Assembly: GCF_003255815.1 (NCBI RefSeq)
Contig: NC_037686.1
Location: 63,154,125-63,218,124 of the forward strand
Reading direction: 5' to 3'
DNA: 64,000 bases
Source: Theropithecus gelada
Lineage: Eukaryota > Chordata > Mammalia > Primates > Cercopithecidae
Positions 24,447 through 36,844 of the stretch are shown here, piece by piece. The notes beneath the pieces are model-generated. The model ran no database searches, was not told the origin of the DNA, and saw nothing but the letters and a program-made list of their open reading frames with translations. The translations under genes were made by a program, and so were the position numbers. The number at the start of each line of letters is the position of its first letter. The first letter of the stretch is position 1.

Positions 24447-24645
24447 GTTTTTTGTTTTATCTCTGTCACCCAGGGTAGAGTGCAGTGGTGCAATCATGGC
24501 TCACTGCAGCCTTGAACTCCTGGGCTCAAGTGATCCACCTCCCTCAGCCTCCTGAGTAACTTGGACTATAGACATGTGCCACCGAACTTGGCTGATTGTT
24601 TTTTGGAGAGGTGAGGTCTTGCTATGTTGCCAAGGCTGGTCTCTT
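24447..24645 (-). mobile_element. Alu fragment, old
   Basis: Reverse, left-arm rich, diverged; lacks the final GGATTACAGGC block. Confidence 0.8.
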
Positions 24646-24784
24646 TACCCACCCATACAAACATTAAATTTTACTTAGTTGGGGCAGTTACTTTTAGGTG
24701 GCCATTGGTCTTGATGTTTTGAGAACAAACATACTTAGATAAAGTCACGTAAGATTTCAGTTCCCACCTTGCACACTCTGGACA

Positions 24785-24912
24785 TGTTGGAGGGCATCCA
24801 TTTACCAGCTCTGTGACCTTGAACATGTTGTGTATGCCCTCTGAGTCTTATTCCTCAACTGGGGCTAAAGTGGGGATAATTTATCTCACAGTGTTGTAAT
24901 GAATATGTATTT
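24785..24912 (+). mobile_element. MIR SINE
   Basis: TTACCAGCTCTGTGACCTTG and GTGGGGATAATTTATCTCAC. Confidence 0.65.
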
Positions 24913-25770
24913 ATGGTAAAATCCAAACTCTTGTTTTGCTTTGTTTTGAGACGAGGGTCTCGCTCTGGATGCCCAGGCTGGAGTGCGGTGGCACCATCAG
25001 GACTCACTGCAGCCTCAACCTCCCAGGTTCAAGCTATCTTCCCACCTCAGCACCCCCTCCGCCAGTAACTGGGACCACAAGTGCATGCCTCCATGCCCAG
25101 CGGATTTTTTTATTTTTTGTAGAGAGGGGGTCTCCTTATGTTGCCCAGGTTGGTCCTGAAGTCATGGACTCAAGTGATCCTCCCACCTTTGCCTCCCAAA
25201 TTGTTGGGATTGCAGACGTGAGCCACTGTGCCCAGCCAAAAATCCAAACTCTTTCTCATCCACTGTAGCATTTCTGCCGAGTTCTGAAATGTGTTTTCAT
25301 TTCTCCCTAGTTCTCATCTTGAACAACCATCTCTGCCTTAACCAGGGTTCTGCCCTAGCCTTTCTGTTCCTCAGCAATCTGAGCTGCTTCCTGCTTCGCC
25401 ACCTTTGACACAGGAGTTCTGTTTGCCTACAGTGTCCTTCGGTGGCTCCTGTGGTGGGTTCATTGTCAGATCTTAATGCCAGTGTCACCACCTCAGAGCA
25501 TCACCACCTCAGAGAAGACCTCTTTGACTACCTTACGGCTCCTTCGGTAATCCCAAGTAATTGATTTGTATGGTTCCTTCATGACCTCTGCTGTTACCTG
25601 TAATTACTTTGTTTACTTGTTTCTGCTGTTCCTCCGCCACCCCAAATAAGTTCTATGAGGCCAGAATGTCTACTGCAGTCCCCTTTTCTGTGTGCCTGAC
25701 ACATCCCGGGGGACCTAGCCGCTGAGTAGGAGGGTTGTGGGTATACAGAAAGTACTTGCAGTTTTCATGT
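24913..25770 (+). mobile_element. L2 3' region split by an Alu
   Basis: GTAAAATCCAAACTCTT, GAGAAGACCTCTTTGACTAC and AGTTCTATGAGGCCAGAATG follow the L2 3' part in order. Confidence 0.6.
24933..25238 (-). mobile_element. Alu, full length
   Basis: Perfect 15-bp TSD AAAATCCAAACTCTT at 24918-24932 and 25239-25253. Confidence 0.95.
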
Positions 25771-26395
25771 TGTTATCTACACCTTAAAGGCCGAGACATG
25801 CTGTGTACGTGTTAGAATGTTGTTGGTGTTTCATGTCGTTTGTCCTTTTCTGAGCTGGACTGCTTGCCTAGCTGAGTAAATCGTAGCACTAATAAAACCA
25901 AAGTCCTTATCATTACATGGCCCCAACACCCCTACAGAGAGAGAACTGTCACTGCCTGTAGAGGCATGATGTGTGTCTGAGTGACTCGAGTACCAGACTG
26001 ACTCGCAATGTAGACGCCCAGATCTCCTTCACTTCTGAAAGCATAGTCATATAGAGTGTGTAGAAAGTCACCATCCCAAAACGCATTTCCCCTGCTTACA
26101 TTGCTTAGTAAAGTGAAACCTCAGTTATCTGGAACCTCCTGGTATCCTCAGTTTTCTGGTGTAGAATTAAGCCAGAAGGAAAAACTCCTTTGGAATTAGA
26201 AAAGCCGGAGACTTAGAAGCCCTCCGTGCTAAGGAGGGCAGTCTCTCATGGGGATGCAGATCTAGGTTTGAATTTCAGCACTTCAATTTTATAGGGTAGA
26301 TTAAAAAAAAAAAAAAAAAACTTAAAGTTTTTGTTCCTTTACATGTATAATAATGATGATGTTTCTCTCAGAGCTGGTGTGATAGTGGAATGAGA
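25771..26395. other. Intronic, nothing identified
   Basis: No gene or clear repeat; a poly-A run at about 26304-26321. Confidence 0.4.
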
Positions 26396-26696
26396 TAGCT
26401 GGGCGCAGTGGCTCATGCCTGTAATCCCAGCACTTTGGGGGGCCAAGGCGGGCGGATCAGGAGGTCAGGAGTTTGAGACCAGCCTGGCCAACATAGTGAA
26501 ACCCCGTGTCTACTAAAAATACAAAAATTAGCCGGGCATGGTGGCACGCCCCTGTAGTCCCAGCTACTCGGGAGGCTGAGGCAGGAGCTTGAACCTGGGA
26601 GTTGGAGGTTGCGGTGAGCCGAGATCATGCCACTGCACTCTAGCCTGGGCAACAGAGTGAGACTCTGTCTAAAAAAAAAAAAAAGAAAGAAAGAAA
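26396..26696 (+). mobile_element. Alu, full length
   Basis: Dimeric Alu with a GAAA-patterned tail. Confidence 0.95.
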
Positions 26697-26794
26697 GAAG
26701 AAGAAAATGGAATGAGATAATGCATGTTAGTGTATTAATTAAGTGCCTGAAATATAACAAGTGCTAATACTTTAACACTAGTATTCTGCTCCTT

Positions 26795-27157
26795 AATCTG
26801 ACTGCTTTTGACTAGTCAGATTGTGTTTTAAAATAATAGTAATAATTCCTATTTAAAGTAATTATTACTATTAATATTATTGCTATTCTTTTCTGTGTCC
26901 CTGACATATCCCAGGGGGACTGGCCACTGAGTCTTTTTCTTGTCAGTTTTTTGTTGTTGTTATTGTTGTTCTTTGGAGGGGAATTCCCTCAATTTTTATT
27001 TTATTGGATGTTTTTTGGCTGTGGGAGTTTTGTTTTCTAACTGTTCTCCTCACACCCTCTTTTATAATATATAATATTATAATAGTAATAATTCCCAAAG
27101 TAATTCTTACTATTAATTTAAAACATAATCTGACTAGTCAAAAGTAGTATTCTGATT
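26795..27157. repeat. Inverted repeat enclosing locally copied segments
   Basis: Arms 26795-26881 and 27066-27157 are reverse complements with some mismatches; the 17-base core AATCTGACTAGTCAAAA (27127-27143) exactly matches the complement of 26806-26822. The spacer holds 26888-26932, a direct copy of 25683-25727 (about 38 of 45 identical), then 26932-27062, a direct copy of 29583-29708. The composite is not a known repeat family to me. Confidence 0.75.
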
Positions 27158-28300
27158 AATCAGCCACACCTGTGTTAGACTTGAGTGTTTTTGTTAAGGA
27201 AGCCTAATGTGAGAAAAGGGTTTGAGACCAAAGGAGCAAGAGAAATAATGAAAGCAGGGAGTGAATGGGCATCTTCCGAAGGATTGCTAGTGCAGGCTGC
27301 TGGACTGGTAAGGATTACAGGTGGTCACAGTGTTAGCAGCAATTGCCTGGCTTGGCTCTGGGGTCACTGCAGTTCATTGGTGGGAGACCGAGAACAAAAA
27401 GGATGCCACACTTTGCCTTCTCTGCAGAGCCTTCTGCTCTGATTATGTTTGTTCTGATACTGTTTTATCACTCTTAACAGCCAACACACTAAAATACTTT
27501 AAAATTATTAAAAGGGCATCACACTTGGAGACTGGGGAGTGATTATCTCACTTTCCATAGCACTGGACTCTTGAATATAGAGAAGAAAAGAAAGAAGACA
27601 GGATATATCTGAGGGCCTGGGAGGCAGGCAGTGACCTGAACATCAGTAAGTCCTAATGGTGTCATTATGCCATCCTGAAATTTTCCAGCAGATAAATTTG
27701 GTCATCTGGAGAGGCATCCGTTTATATACAGCAGTTTGTGACAGTCTGGGATTGTACTTAATATACACACTTGTGCTTAAAATACCTTTTTGAAGTTAGA
27801 GGACTGTATGGCTCCTATTAGATAAGATTTCCATCAAAAACAATTTCAATAGTTCAGTGTTAATCTTTAGAATTATCTAGACAAGGTGTTTTTACTCAGC
27901 GATCTGGGTAGCCAATTATTTGGTGCTGTTTACGGTGGCACTTAGTGATTTTTGTGGTACACGTTATAATATGCTAGATGGTTGAAGCAGCTGGGTTAGC
28001 ATGCTTTTAAAGTCAGATGAATTCTTACTGGTAGATTTTTACTGTGTCTGTATGTTACTTGTTTAAAGTTTGTTGTGATGTTTATAATGTGTTTGTTTTT
28101 AAAGCTTAATTTTGGTTTTAAGTGACATATTACCATCCCTCAGACAATAGTCATTTTTGTTTGTTGACATTGCTTTTGAAGTTAAAAAAAAGTGACATAT
28201 TTAGGGAATAACATTATTGCCAAATATCACAGACTGGCAGAAAATGTAAGCAAATACCAAAGCAGAGAATTACAGTAGGGTTTTAGTGATTTTATACATT
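27158..28300. other. Intronic, nothing identified
   Basis: Single-copy-looking sequence; short frames here show no recognisable protein. Confidence 0.4.
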
Positions 28301-28304
28301 TGCA

Positions 28305-28470
28305 GCAGAATTACTGCATTTTAGAGCTAGAAGGAACTCCTCTGATTATAGATTATCTTTGTCCTTGCACAGATGAGGAAATTGGGTCTAAGCAGGGTGT
28401 CATCTGCCCAGAGTCACACACCACATTAGTAGTCGATTTCAGAAGGGACTCTGGTGTGTGCAGCCCTTCT
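28305..28470 (-). mobile_element. MIR-like ancient SINE
   Basis: CACAGATGAGGAAATTGGGT and CCCAGAGTCACACACCAC resemble reverse MIR/MIR3. Confidence 0.5.
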
Positions 28471-29582
28471 TCCTGTTGATGCTGAAGGTTTTAATTTAAT
28501 CCTGGGAGCTGGGGAATTTGGATTTGTGTCTTCATGGAGGATATTACAGTTGAGCTGGCTCTTGCAGGGTGACGTGTGTGTGATTGGAGAAAGATACAGA
28601 AGGCAGGAACAGTATCTGAAACAGGGCGAATCGCAGGAGACTCTACCGTCAACTTAGAAATTCTTCTCTCCTTCCCAAGTGGGGTTCCTTGTTTTCTGTT
28701 CCTTAGTTTACCTCCTTGATATGATGAAGCTCATCCTCCTAGTGACTTCTGTGAAAGGTGATGGGGAGGCTGATACTGTTTCTCTGAGCCTTGTGTGTCA
28801 GAAAATGTCTGTGTTCTAAGTATTGAGTGTATGCCTGGCTGTGTATAAAATTCCAGGTTAATATTTTAGTTCAGATAGAATAAGTTATTTGGCAGTGACA
28901 AATTAACTCTGAAATCTCAGTGCATGAATAGAGGTCTGTGTCTTGCTTTCGCAAAGTCTGCAGTGGGCGCCACCTCCCTGGGCCTCTTCCTTTGGGTCTA
29001 GCCTGCTTTCACCTACAGTTCCTGTCTGTTGCCCCCATGGCAGATGTGGGTGTATCTGCAGGTCGCACGCTGGTGACCATAGGCCAGAACCAGACCTAGT
29101 CCCTGCAAGAATGCCAGACACGTGCAGGGGCACAATGAGAGTCATTGAACTGTCAGTGGGGGTCACAGTTGTAAGTGTGTTTCCTCTTGGAATTTTGCAG
29201 GCATTGCTCCGTTGGCTTCCGGTTTTCAGTGTTACTGTTAAGTCACGTGCCGCCAGTTTGCCGGGCATTTGTAAGCCATTTCTTTTCTCGCTGGAAGCTT
29301 TTGGGAGAGTTTCGTGTTATTGCCTAAATACTAACATTTTACCATGGTGGGTCTGGTGATTGTTCTTTTCTACTTTGGATGTGCCGAGCATTCCACAGAG
29401 CTTTTCAGTCTGTAAACTTGTGTTTTTCAGTTCTAGGAAAACTATTAAATGACTTTTATAATGTCTTCCCTTTCCTTTTCTCATTCCTTTTTTTTTTTTT
29501 TTTTTTTCCTGTCTTAAGCTCTTCTTCATTGGACATAGAAACTCCTAAATACATCTATTTATTTTCTTAGCTTTTTTCTCCA
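28471..29582. other. Intronic, nothing identified
   Basis: No recognisable gene or repeat apart from a poly-T run at about 29488-29508. Confidence 0.4.
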
Positions 29583-29708
29583 TTTTTCTTGTCAGTTTTT
29601 GTTGTTGTTATTCTTTGGAGAGGAGTTCCCTCAGTTTTTCTTTTATTGGATATTTACTTTTTGGCTGTGGGAGTTTTGTTTTCTAACCGTTCTCCTCACC
29701 CCTTCTTT
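29583..29708 (+). repeat. Partner copy of the 26.93-27.06 kb segment
   Basis: Shares TTCTTGTCAG, GGCTGTGGGAGTTTTGTTTT and TTCTCCTCAC in the same order as 26932-27062, with a few indels. Which copy is ancestral is unknown; the composite context at 26.9 kb suggests this one is the source. Confidence 0.7.
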
Positions 29709-31325
29709 TTTAAACAAATAGCATCCGCCTCGGGGTTCATATTTGTGAAACCTTTTCTCAGGCTGGTTTTTCGTTGTCTTCCTTTCCAGCAGTCTTAGAT
29801 TTTGGTTTACCCCAGTTTGTTTTAGCCACTTAACAGTGTTGTCATCTGCCATAATTCCCTTTGTGATTTTCTTCGTTCCTGTGTTTTTGGGGAATGATGG
29901 AGATAAAGAAGTGTATGTTTAATCAGGAGGGTTTTTTTTTTCCTTTTTTTAAACAGTTTTCGTTTGTTTTGCTAGCATCAATGAATAGTAAACCCTTCGT
30001 TTTTGGGGAAAAACCACATCTATTTTTTTCTTTACATAAAGGTAGTGTTTTCATTTAGTGCTCTCATGAAGCCACATCTGTGTCACTGAGTTCAATTAAC
30101 TTAGTTGATGAAATGCTTGCTGATCTGTAGTGGGTAACATAATTATTTTAATTTGGACTATTTTAAAAGCATCAAGAGATCACATCTTTGGGAACCCATA
30201 ATAAATGGTTACTTGTGGCAATCAAATTATTGTTTTACAATGGAAGTAATCTTTTCATTTTGTAAGATTTTTATATTATTTGCTTAATAGAGATATATTA
30301 TTAAATTGAATAATTATTGCTTTCCAAGATACCCTTCAGCTCTAACGATCAGTGAATGAAGTTTACGTTGGCTCTTAATGTACATTTAATAGCAAATTTC
30401 ATGTGGATTACTTTTTGTACCCCAAATCTGCTATTTAAAATTCCATTCTTCATTTGGATGTGCTTTAGAAATGAGGAAAAGATTATTTTAACTGAAAACT
30501 CATATTCTCTACTGCAAATTGAATGACAAAATCTTGTATGTTCTATGTGAAAGCATTTGAATAATGGACAAATTGCTCTTTATATTAGAGCTTTTGTGTT
30601 GCTCTGAAGGCTCTGAGAGCAGTCATAACAGTTGTGTTAGTTTTCAGTTATTTTTATATGCATGTTGCCTTTCAGAAGTTAGATATTTTTGCTTTATAGT
30701 AGTTCATTACATTTAAGATATCTTAATATATAAACAAATTACTTTTAATCTTGAAAAAATAAAAAAGCAATGAAGAAACTTTATTAAAACACTTTGCTAC
30801 AGTACAGAATAAAAACAAAACATCTTTGTTCATAGTTTGTCAAATTCTGAAAGAATCTTACCTACTTGGTAGTTTATAATTCATGAGGTCATTCTTTTTC
30901 ATAGGCAATGAATGTGGTGAGATTTTTAGGGAATTTGCTATATTTGTAGTTAAAATAATTTTGTTGACATTAAAATGTTAAATAATTGTTTTTTGATTTG
31001 TCATTGTCAGCTATGATCATATATAGGTGAATGGAATTAAAAGAACTATATATGAGATAGTATTTTACATTTATCATTCTGGAGGTCAGGATGTATTACA
31101 TATATATTATATCAGAATGTATTACAATAGCTGTTTCTAAAACACCAACTGTAATTATAGCTTAGCCAATAAGGTTGCAGATGTGGACATCATTAAGGAT
31201 CTTACTATTAGTAAGTCGGGGTGCTGTATTTTCAGTGTGCAAATGATTTCCATTATCAATGTTGCCCAGGTCTCCACTGATTTTAGAGTTAAGATACCTA
31301 TATTAATTTGTTGAAAGTGTCATAG
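29709..31325. other. Intronic, AT-rich, nothing identified
   Basis: About 1.6 kb with no Alu and no clear repeat. It is one of the longest repeat-poor stretches in the intron. Confidence 0.4.
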
Positions 31326-31329
31326 TTAT

Positions 31330-32385
31330 TTTATAGGAGACCCAGGCCTGATACACACAGTGGTAAAGATAAAAGGCCGATTTATTTCTTGTGATGTGTT
31401 TCCAACACCAACAACGACTTCTTTCAACATGAAAACCGAGTGTCCTGGCCGGCTACAGTGGCTCATGCCTATAATCCCAACATTTTGGGAGGCCGAGGTG
31501 GGTGGATCACTTGAGGTCAGGAGTTCAAGACCAGCCTGACCAATGTGGCAAAACCCCATCTCTCCTAAAAATACAAAAATTAGATGGGCATGGTGGCACA
31601 CGCTGTAATCCCACCTACTTGGGAGGCTGAGGCAGGAGAATCGCTTGAACCTGGGAGGCAGAGGTTGCGGCGAGCCGAGATCACGCCATTGCACTCCAGC
31701 CAGGGCAACAAGAGCAAAACTTGTCTTAAAAAAAAAAAAAAGAAAGAAAACCGAGTGTCCAACGTTTCAGTTAATTCAGACACTACCCAGAGTAAGTACA
31801 GTCCTCACAGGCAACAGGCTGAGTCCTGTAAGACTGCCCAGGCCTCAGATACCAGTCGCAAGTCCCAGGCCTCTCACATTTCTGACTGACTGGTTACAAA
31901 TCAGCAGTTCCCACTACCTCATCAGATTAGATAATTTGCTGGGATAAAACTCAGGAAAACATTATTATAAAGGGCACAGCTCAGCAACAGCCCAGTAGAA
32001 GAGGTGAACGCAGCAAGCACGGGGGGACGTGGAGCTTCTGTGCCCTCCTAGGGTGGCCTCCTGCCCAGCTTGCCCTTGTGTGCACAAGGTCCCCGAATCT
32101 CATGGTTAGAGTTTCTGTAGAACTCAATCTCTAATCCTTTCCTTTTCTCTTCAGGATAGGGACTGAGGGTCGGGGCTGAAAGTTCCACACTCTAGGCCCT
32201 GGGTCTCTGGGTGACCAGCCCCATCCTGAGGCTGTCTAGGAGGGCTCCTTTTAATCACAGCATTAGCATTAACAGTTGTGATTGAAAGGGGCTTGTTTTG
32301 AACAACAAAAAACATTTCTATCTCAGGAAATCCCAAAGATTTAGGAACTGTGCCAGGAACTAGGGACAAAGATGCAATATTTCTT
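31330..32385 (-). mobile_element. ERVL-class LTR (possibly MER21-like) split by an Alu
   Basis: GCCTGATACACACAGTGGTA, CTGAGGCTGTCTAGGAGGGC and GGGACAAAGATGCAATATTT belong to one widespread LTR family read in reverse. Name uncertain. Confidence 0.5.
31446..31745 (+). mobile_element. Alu, full length
   Basis: Perfect 15-bp TSD GAAAACCGAGTGTCC at 31431-31445 and 31746-31760. Confidence 0.97.
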
Positions 32386-32454
32386 ATACCACATTTCTTT
32401 GAATTGGTTAAGTGCAAATAAGACAATGAAAAATAATATAGTTTAACCATTTAT

Positions 32455-32628
32455 ATAACACTTGTGTTAGGTATTATAAATAATCTAGAGATGATTTAGA
32501 GGGAGGATGTGCTTAGGTTATATGCAAATACTATGACATTTTACATAAGGGACTTGAGCGTTCATAGCTTTTGTCATGGGTGGGGGTCCTGGAGCCAATC
32601 CCCCATGAATACCGAGGGGTGACTGTAT
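32455..32628 (+). mobile_element. MER2/Tigger-type DNA transposon fragment
   Basis: ACATAAGGGACTTGAGCGTT and CCAATCCCCCATGAATACCG, then GAGGGGTGACTGTA, the MER2 terminal inverted repeat. Confidence 0.75.
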
Positions 32629-32741
32629 ACGTACAAAGACAGTGATGAAATGACGTATAGGTGTACTACTTTTTAAATGTAACCTGTTAAAATCTGAATT
32701 AAAAAATTAAGGAGAGGTGTGCAGTCATTTAATCAATTCTT

Positions 32742-33043
32742 TATGTTTTTTTCCTTGAGATGAAGTCTCTCTCTCGCCCAAGCTGGAGTGCAGTGGCACG
32801 ATCTCAACTCACTGCAACCTCTGCCTCCTGGGTTCAAGTGATTCTCCTGCCTCAGCCTCCCGAGTAGCTGGGATTACAGGCACCCATCACCACACCTGGC
32901 TAGTTTTTGTATTTTTTTTTAGTAGAGACAAAGTTTCACCATGTTGGCCAGGCTAGTCTCGAACTCCTGACCTCAAGTGATCCACCCACCTCAGCCTCCC
33001 AAAGTGCTGGGATTACAGGCGTGAGCCAGCATGCCCAGTCTCA
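32742..33043 (-). mobile_element. Alu, full length
   Basis: TSD TTAATCAATTCTT at 32729-32741 and 33044-33056. Confidence 0.96.
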
Positions 33044-33056
33044 TTAATCAATTCTT

Positions 33057-33690
33057 ATAAGCCAACACAATTAGCATTTTTACATGATTGATGTTATGAA
33101 TATTTGTTTCATACTCAGTTTAATAATTGAAGAAGAATGCATTGAATGCAATTACAATGACGGATGCTTAGAAATGCTCTTGGGAAAGTTCATTGCTGGT
33201 TAGATATCTAAATCTGTACATATTTTTATTATTTTCATTGAGTCAGATGCTGTTAGAACTGGACATGATTTAGAGATTATCACCTATTTTATATGGAGAT
33301 TCACTCAGTATCCCCCTGCAAACTTAAGCTAGTGCTACCCCATATTTTTGTGTCAATAGCCTATAAAGTAGGAGTGAATCACTTGAGAATTTATTAGAAC
33401 TTTTGCTGTAAATATAAGTTTATTCTTAAGTTTAAATTATTTGGCAACTTTAAGTTCATTTTTCTTAATTTGGCTAAATTTAAATTTTTTTAATCTACCT
33501 TTGTAGCCATGTAGTGTTCCTATTGCATTTAAATTAGAGCTTATTGTGTGGTAAGAGCCAAGGGCCCTGAAAGAAGTCAAAGCAATTGTGTTATATTTAT
33601 TATGTAAATATAATTGTATTTTTATGTAGTTGTAAATATTTATTATGTTTGCATGTAGTTGCCAAGAAGTGTGAAATGTCTGAGATTTTT
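33057..33690. other. Intronic, AT-rich, nothing identified
   Basis: Contains short repeated phrases (GTATTTTTATGTAGTTGTAAATA) but no recognised element. Confidence 0.4.
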
Positions 33691-33694
33691 GCCT

Positions 33695-35206
33695 TCAACA
33701 CAAGCTCAAAGGCAGGCTCGCCAGCCAGCCTGCTGCAGTTTCATGGATGCTGGCAGAAGACATAAGACTCTTGGGTCAGAGATGAAGGACCTTATTACAG
33801 TAGCAGCCAGAGTGTCAGCATCTGTCCCAGTTGGCTGAGATATGTTGAGAACAGAGTGGGGCAGGAGAAGGAAAGCACGGAAACGAATTAGGAGGTATTG
33901 CCATAATGCAGGAGAAAGAGGATGGTAGCTTGGACTAGTATAGTGGCAAAATGTAGTTGGATTCTGCGTATGTTTTGGAGGTAGCTGAAATTGGGATTTC
34001 ATGACATACTGGATGAGGTATGAGGGAAAGAAAGGAGCCAAGGGTGATTCTGAATGTTCTGATCTGATCATTGGAAGAATGTGGAGTAGCCGGAAATGGA
34101 AGTAGGATAGAGAAGATTTAAACCTGCAGGTGGGGAGGGTGTGGGGGTGGGGTGGGAAAGAGCCAGAGTTTAGTTTTGAACTTGTGAAGTTTCAGGTATC
34201 TGCAAGACATCAAAGTGGCAGTGTCCCGAAGGGAGCTGAATATAACTAATCTGTAAATGAAGAGAGAGAATTTGGGAGTGTAGGGCACATCGATGCTATA
34301 CAGTGTCACGAGCATGAATGAAATCATGGATGGAGAAGAGGGGACCAAAGTCTGAGTGTTGGGGCACTCCTATTAAGACTTCAGAGGGGAACTAGCAAAG
34401 GAGTCAGACTGAGGGACCTTGAGAGTGTGGTGTGCTTAGCAAAGAGGTAAAATTATATGAAAGGAAAAGGAGGGGTCAGTGGTCACACAGTGCCTCTAAG
34501 ATTAGGACTGAGAACTCACGCTAGACAAGAGCTGCTCCGTGCGCTGGTTGGTAGAGAAGCCTTTGGTGTGGGTGTCAGAGAAGGTTGGAGAGGAATAGTA
34601 GGCATCGGTAGACACAGTTCTCCTAAGGTGTTTTGCTGCAAAGGGAATGAGAGAGATGGGGCTGCAGCTGGTAAGGAAAGTGGGGTCCCCACAAGTTTGT
34701 TTATATATGAGAAGTAACATTTTCAGGAGTGATCCAGTGGAGTGGGGGAATTGTTGGGAGATTAAGTGTGCCAGCTGACCGTGGGGCCCCTTGAGCAAGG
34801 CAGCAGGATAGAGTAGATGGAAACATGGTGCTGAGTGGGGTAGATGGGGGCCGAGGCCAAGGTCTCCTGATGTCGTTCCTTTTCTAGGTGAAATAGGAAG
34901 TCGGGCCATCTGCTGAGATATTAAATGAGGGAGTGTTCCAGGGGTGGAGAGAGGAGAGGGCAGGTGTGAAATGGTAGGCAGGGAAGGAGAAGAATGGACC
35001 AGGGAAAAGTAGTTTGATTTCCAGACAGTGGTGAGGACCCACCTGAGGGTCCTGGCCTTGACTACAAAATGAGACCCATCAGACCAGCTCTCTTTTCCTC
35101 CAGCCTTATTGAGCTCTGTGGGTGCAGGCATGACATAAGCGGAGTTGAATTTGCTGATATGGTTTTTACCAAGAGAGTTTTTCAGGAGAGTAGAGGAGGG
35201 GGATAG
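33695..35206 (-). mobile_element. L2 LINE ORF2 remnant, about 1.5 kb
   Basis: On the reverse strand the frames read phrases of the L2 reverse transcriptase: CSPISLIPFAAKHL (compare the YRPISLLPF block of CR1/L2 enzymes), then TLMSCRYLKLHKFKTKLWL and FPSYLIQYVMKSQFQLPPK. The ORF at 34502-35242 stays open for 246 codons by chance or slow decay; others are broken. The coding capacity is dead. Confidence 0.7.
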
Positions 35207-35221
35207 AAGTATACACGAGGA

Positions 35222-35520
35222 GGCCGGGCGCGGTTGGCTCACGCCTGTAATCCCAGCACTTTGGGAGGCCGAGACGAGTGGATCACGAGGTCAGGAGATG
35301 GAGACCATCCTGGCTAACACGGTGAAACCCCGTCTCTACTAAAAAAAATACAAAAAAGTAGCCGGGCGTGGTGGCAGCGCCTGTAGTCCCAGCTACTCGG
35401 AGGCTGAGGCAGGAGAATGGCGGGAACCCGGGAGGCGGAGCTTGCAGTGAGCCGAGATCCCGCCACTGCACTCCAGCCTGGGCGACAGAGCGAGACTCCG
35501 TTTCAAAAAAAAAAAAAAAA
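35222..35520 (+). mobile_element. AluY, young, Old World monkey type
   Basis: Perfect 15-bp TSD AAGTATACACGAGGA at 35207-35221 and 35521-35535. Carries GGCGGGAACCCGGG and a one-base-shorter GGTGGCAGCGCC region. Confidence 0.97.
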
Positions 35521-35699
35521 AAGTATACACGAGGAAATGATTACAATGATGAATTGTGGAATATAAGCTGAGTAGGAAGGGAAGAGGGTCTTGAAAGCTG
35601 GTAGGCGTATCACTCTTGTCATTTAGACTTTGAATATTCAAGGCCAGTTCGTAACTATATATACACCAGTACAAAAAAAAATTTAAGTCAGATTTGCAA

Positions 35700-36000
35700 A
35701 AGTTATTTTGAGCAGGTAAAGAGGAGGAGGCTGTCTAAGTTCTACCAAAGCCAAAGAATAACAGTAAAAACAAAAAGCTACAAAAAAACCCAATAGTCTC
35801 ATCTTTTGATTTATTTTTTGTTTGGCAGTCATGGTATAACTGAAAGCCAAGAAAAGCCCCTGCATTTTTAATGGATTTACTCAACCATTTCCTTTAAAAA
35901 AGTAAGAACAAACAAGCTCACAGGTTTTATTCTTATAAAAACACTGCATGTTCATTATAGGATGTTTTGAAAATAATGTTTACAAAAATTCTGCTATCCA
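35700..36000. other. Intronic, nothing identified
   Basis: No gene or clear repeat. Confidence 0.35.
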
Positions 36001-36395
36001 GTTAACAGTTCTGCTGTACTTTGTGGTCCAGTTTTCCTCCCTATTCTTTCTGTGTAATTGAACCACATACATATAATTTTGTTTCCTGTGTTTTTGCACT
36101 TAACAAATGAACAATATGAATTTTCCCCTCATGTTATTTATAACTCTGTATAAATATCAATTTCAGTGGTTCTCTAAAGTTCCATTGTGTAAATGTGCCA
36201 GGATTTTGTTCGCTCATACTGTTGGAAATTAGGATGTTTCCAATTTTTTAAATTTAAATTTACTTTTTGTCATAAATAATGATCCAGGGAATATTTTTAT
36301 TTCTTATTTTTTTAAGATTGATAAAAACAGCATTATTGGGTCAAGGAGTATGATTGTTTTTCAGTTGCATATTGCCAAATTAATTTTTATGACTG
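36001..36395. mobile_element. Old LINE-like fragment
   Basis: AACAATATGAATTTTCCCCT, AGTTCCATTGTGTAAATGTG and TTGGGTCAAGGAGTATGATT have the phrasing of reverse-strand LINE 3' regions; family uncertain. Confidence 0.4.
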
Positions 36396-36410
36396 TATTA
36401 AGATACCTTC

Positions 36411-36712
36411 AGCCGGGCACGGTGGCTCACGCTTGTAATCCCAGCCCTTTGAGGGGCTGAAGCAGGTGGATCATCTGAGGTCAGGAGTTTGACACCAGTG
36501 TGGCCAACGTGGTGAAACCCATGTCTACTAAAAATACAAAAATTAGCTGGGAGTGGTGGTATGTTCCTGTCCCAGCTACAGCAGGCTGAGGCAGGAGAAT
36601 TGCTTGAACCCGGGAAGCAGAGGTTGCTGTGAGCTGAGATTGCACTACTGTACTCCAGCCTGGGTGACAGACCGAGACTCTCAAAATAAATAATAATAAT
36701 AAATTAAAAAAA
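36411..36712 (+). mobile_element. Alu
   Basis: Flanked by near-identical TAAGATACCTTCA and AAAGATACTTTCA. Confidence 0.95.
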
Positions 36713-36844
36713 AAAGATACTTTCAGGCAATCAGTACAACCATTTAGAAAAAATCTTTGCTGATTTGACTTTTGGAAAATCATAGTGTTAATAGTTTAAT
36801 TTGTATGTCTCTGATTCTTGTAAAGGTTAATATTTTTCCATAAA

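Noticed and set aside
34502..35242. 246-codon reverse frame as a gene
   Set aside because: Its sequence follows an L2 reverse transcriptase and the surrounding frames are broken; kept as an L2 remnant.
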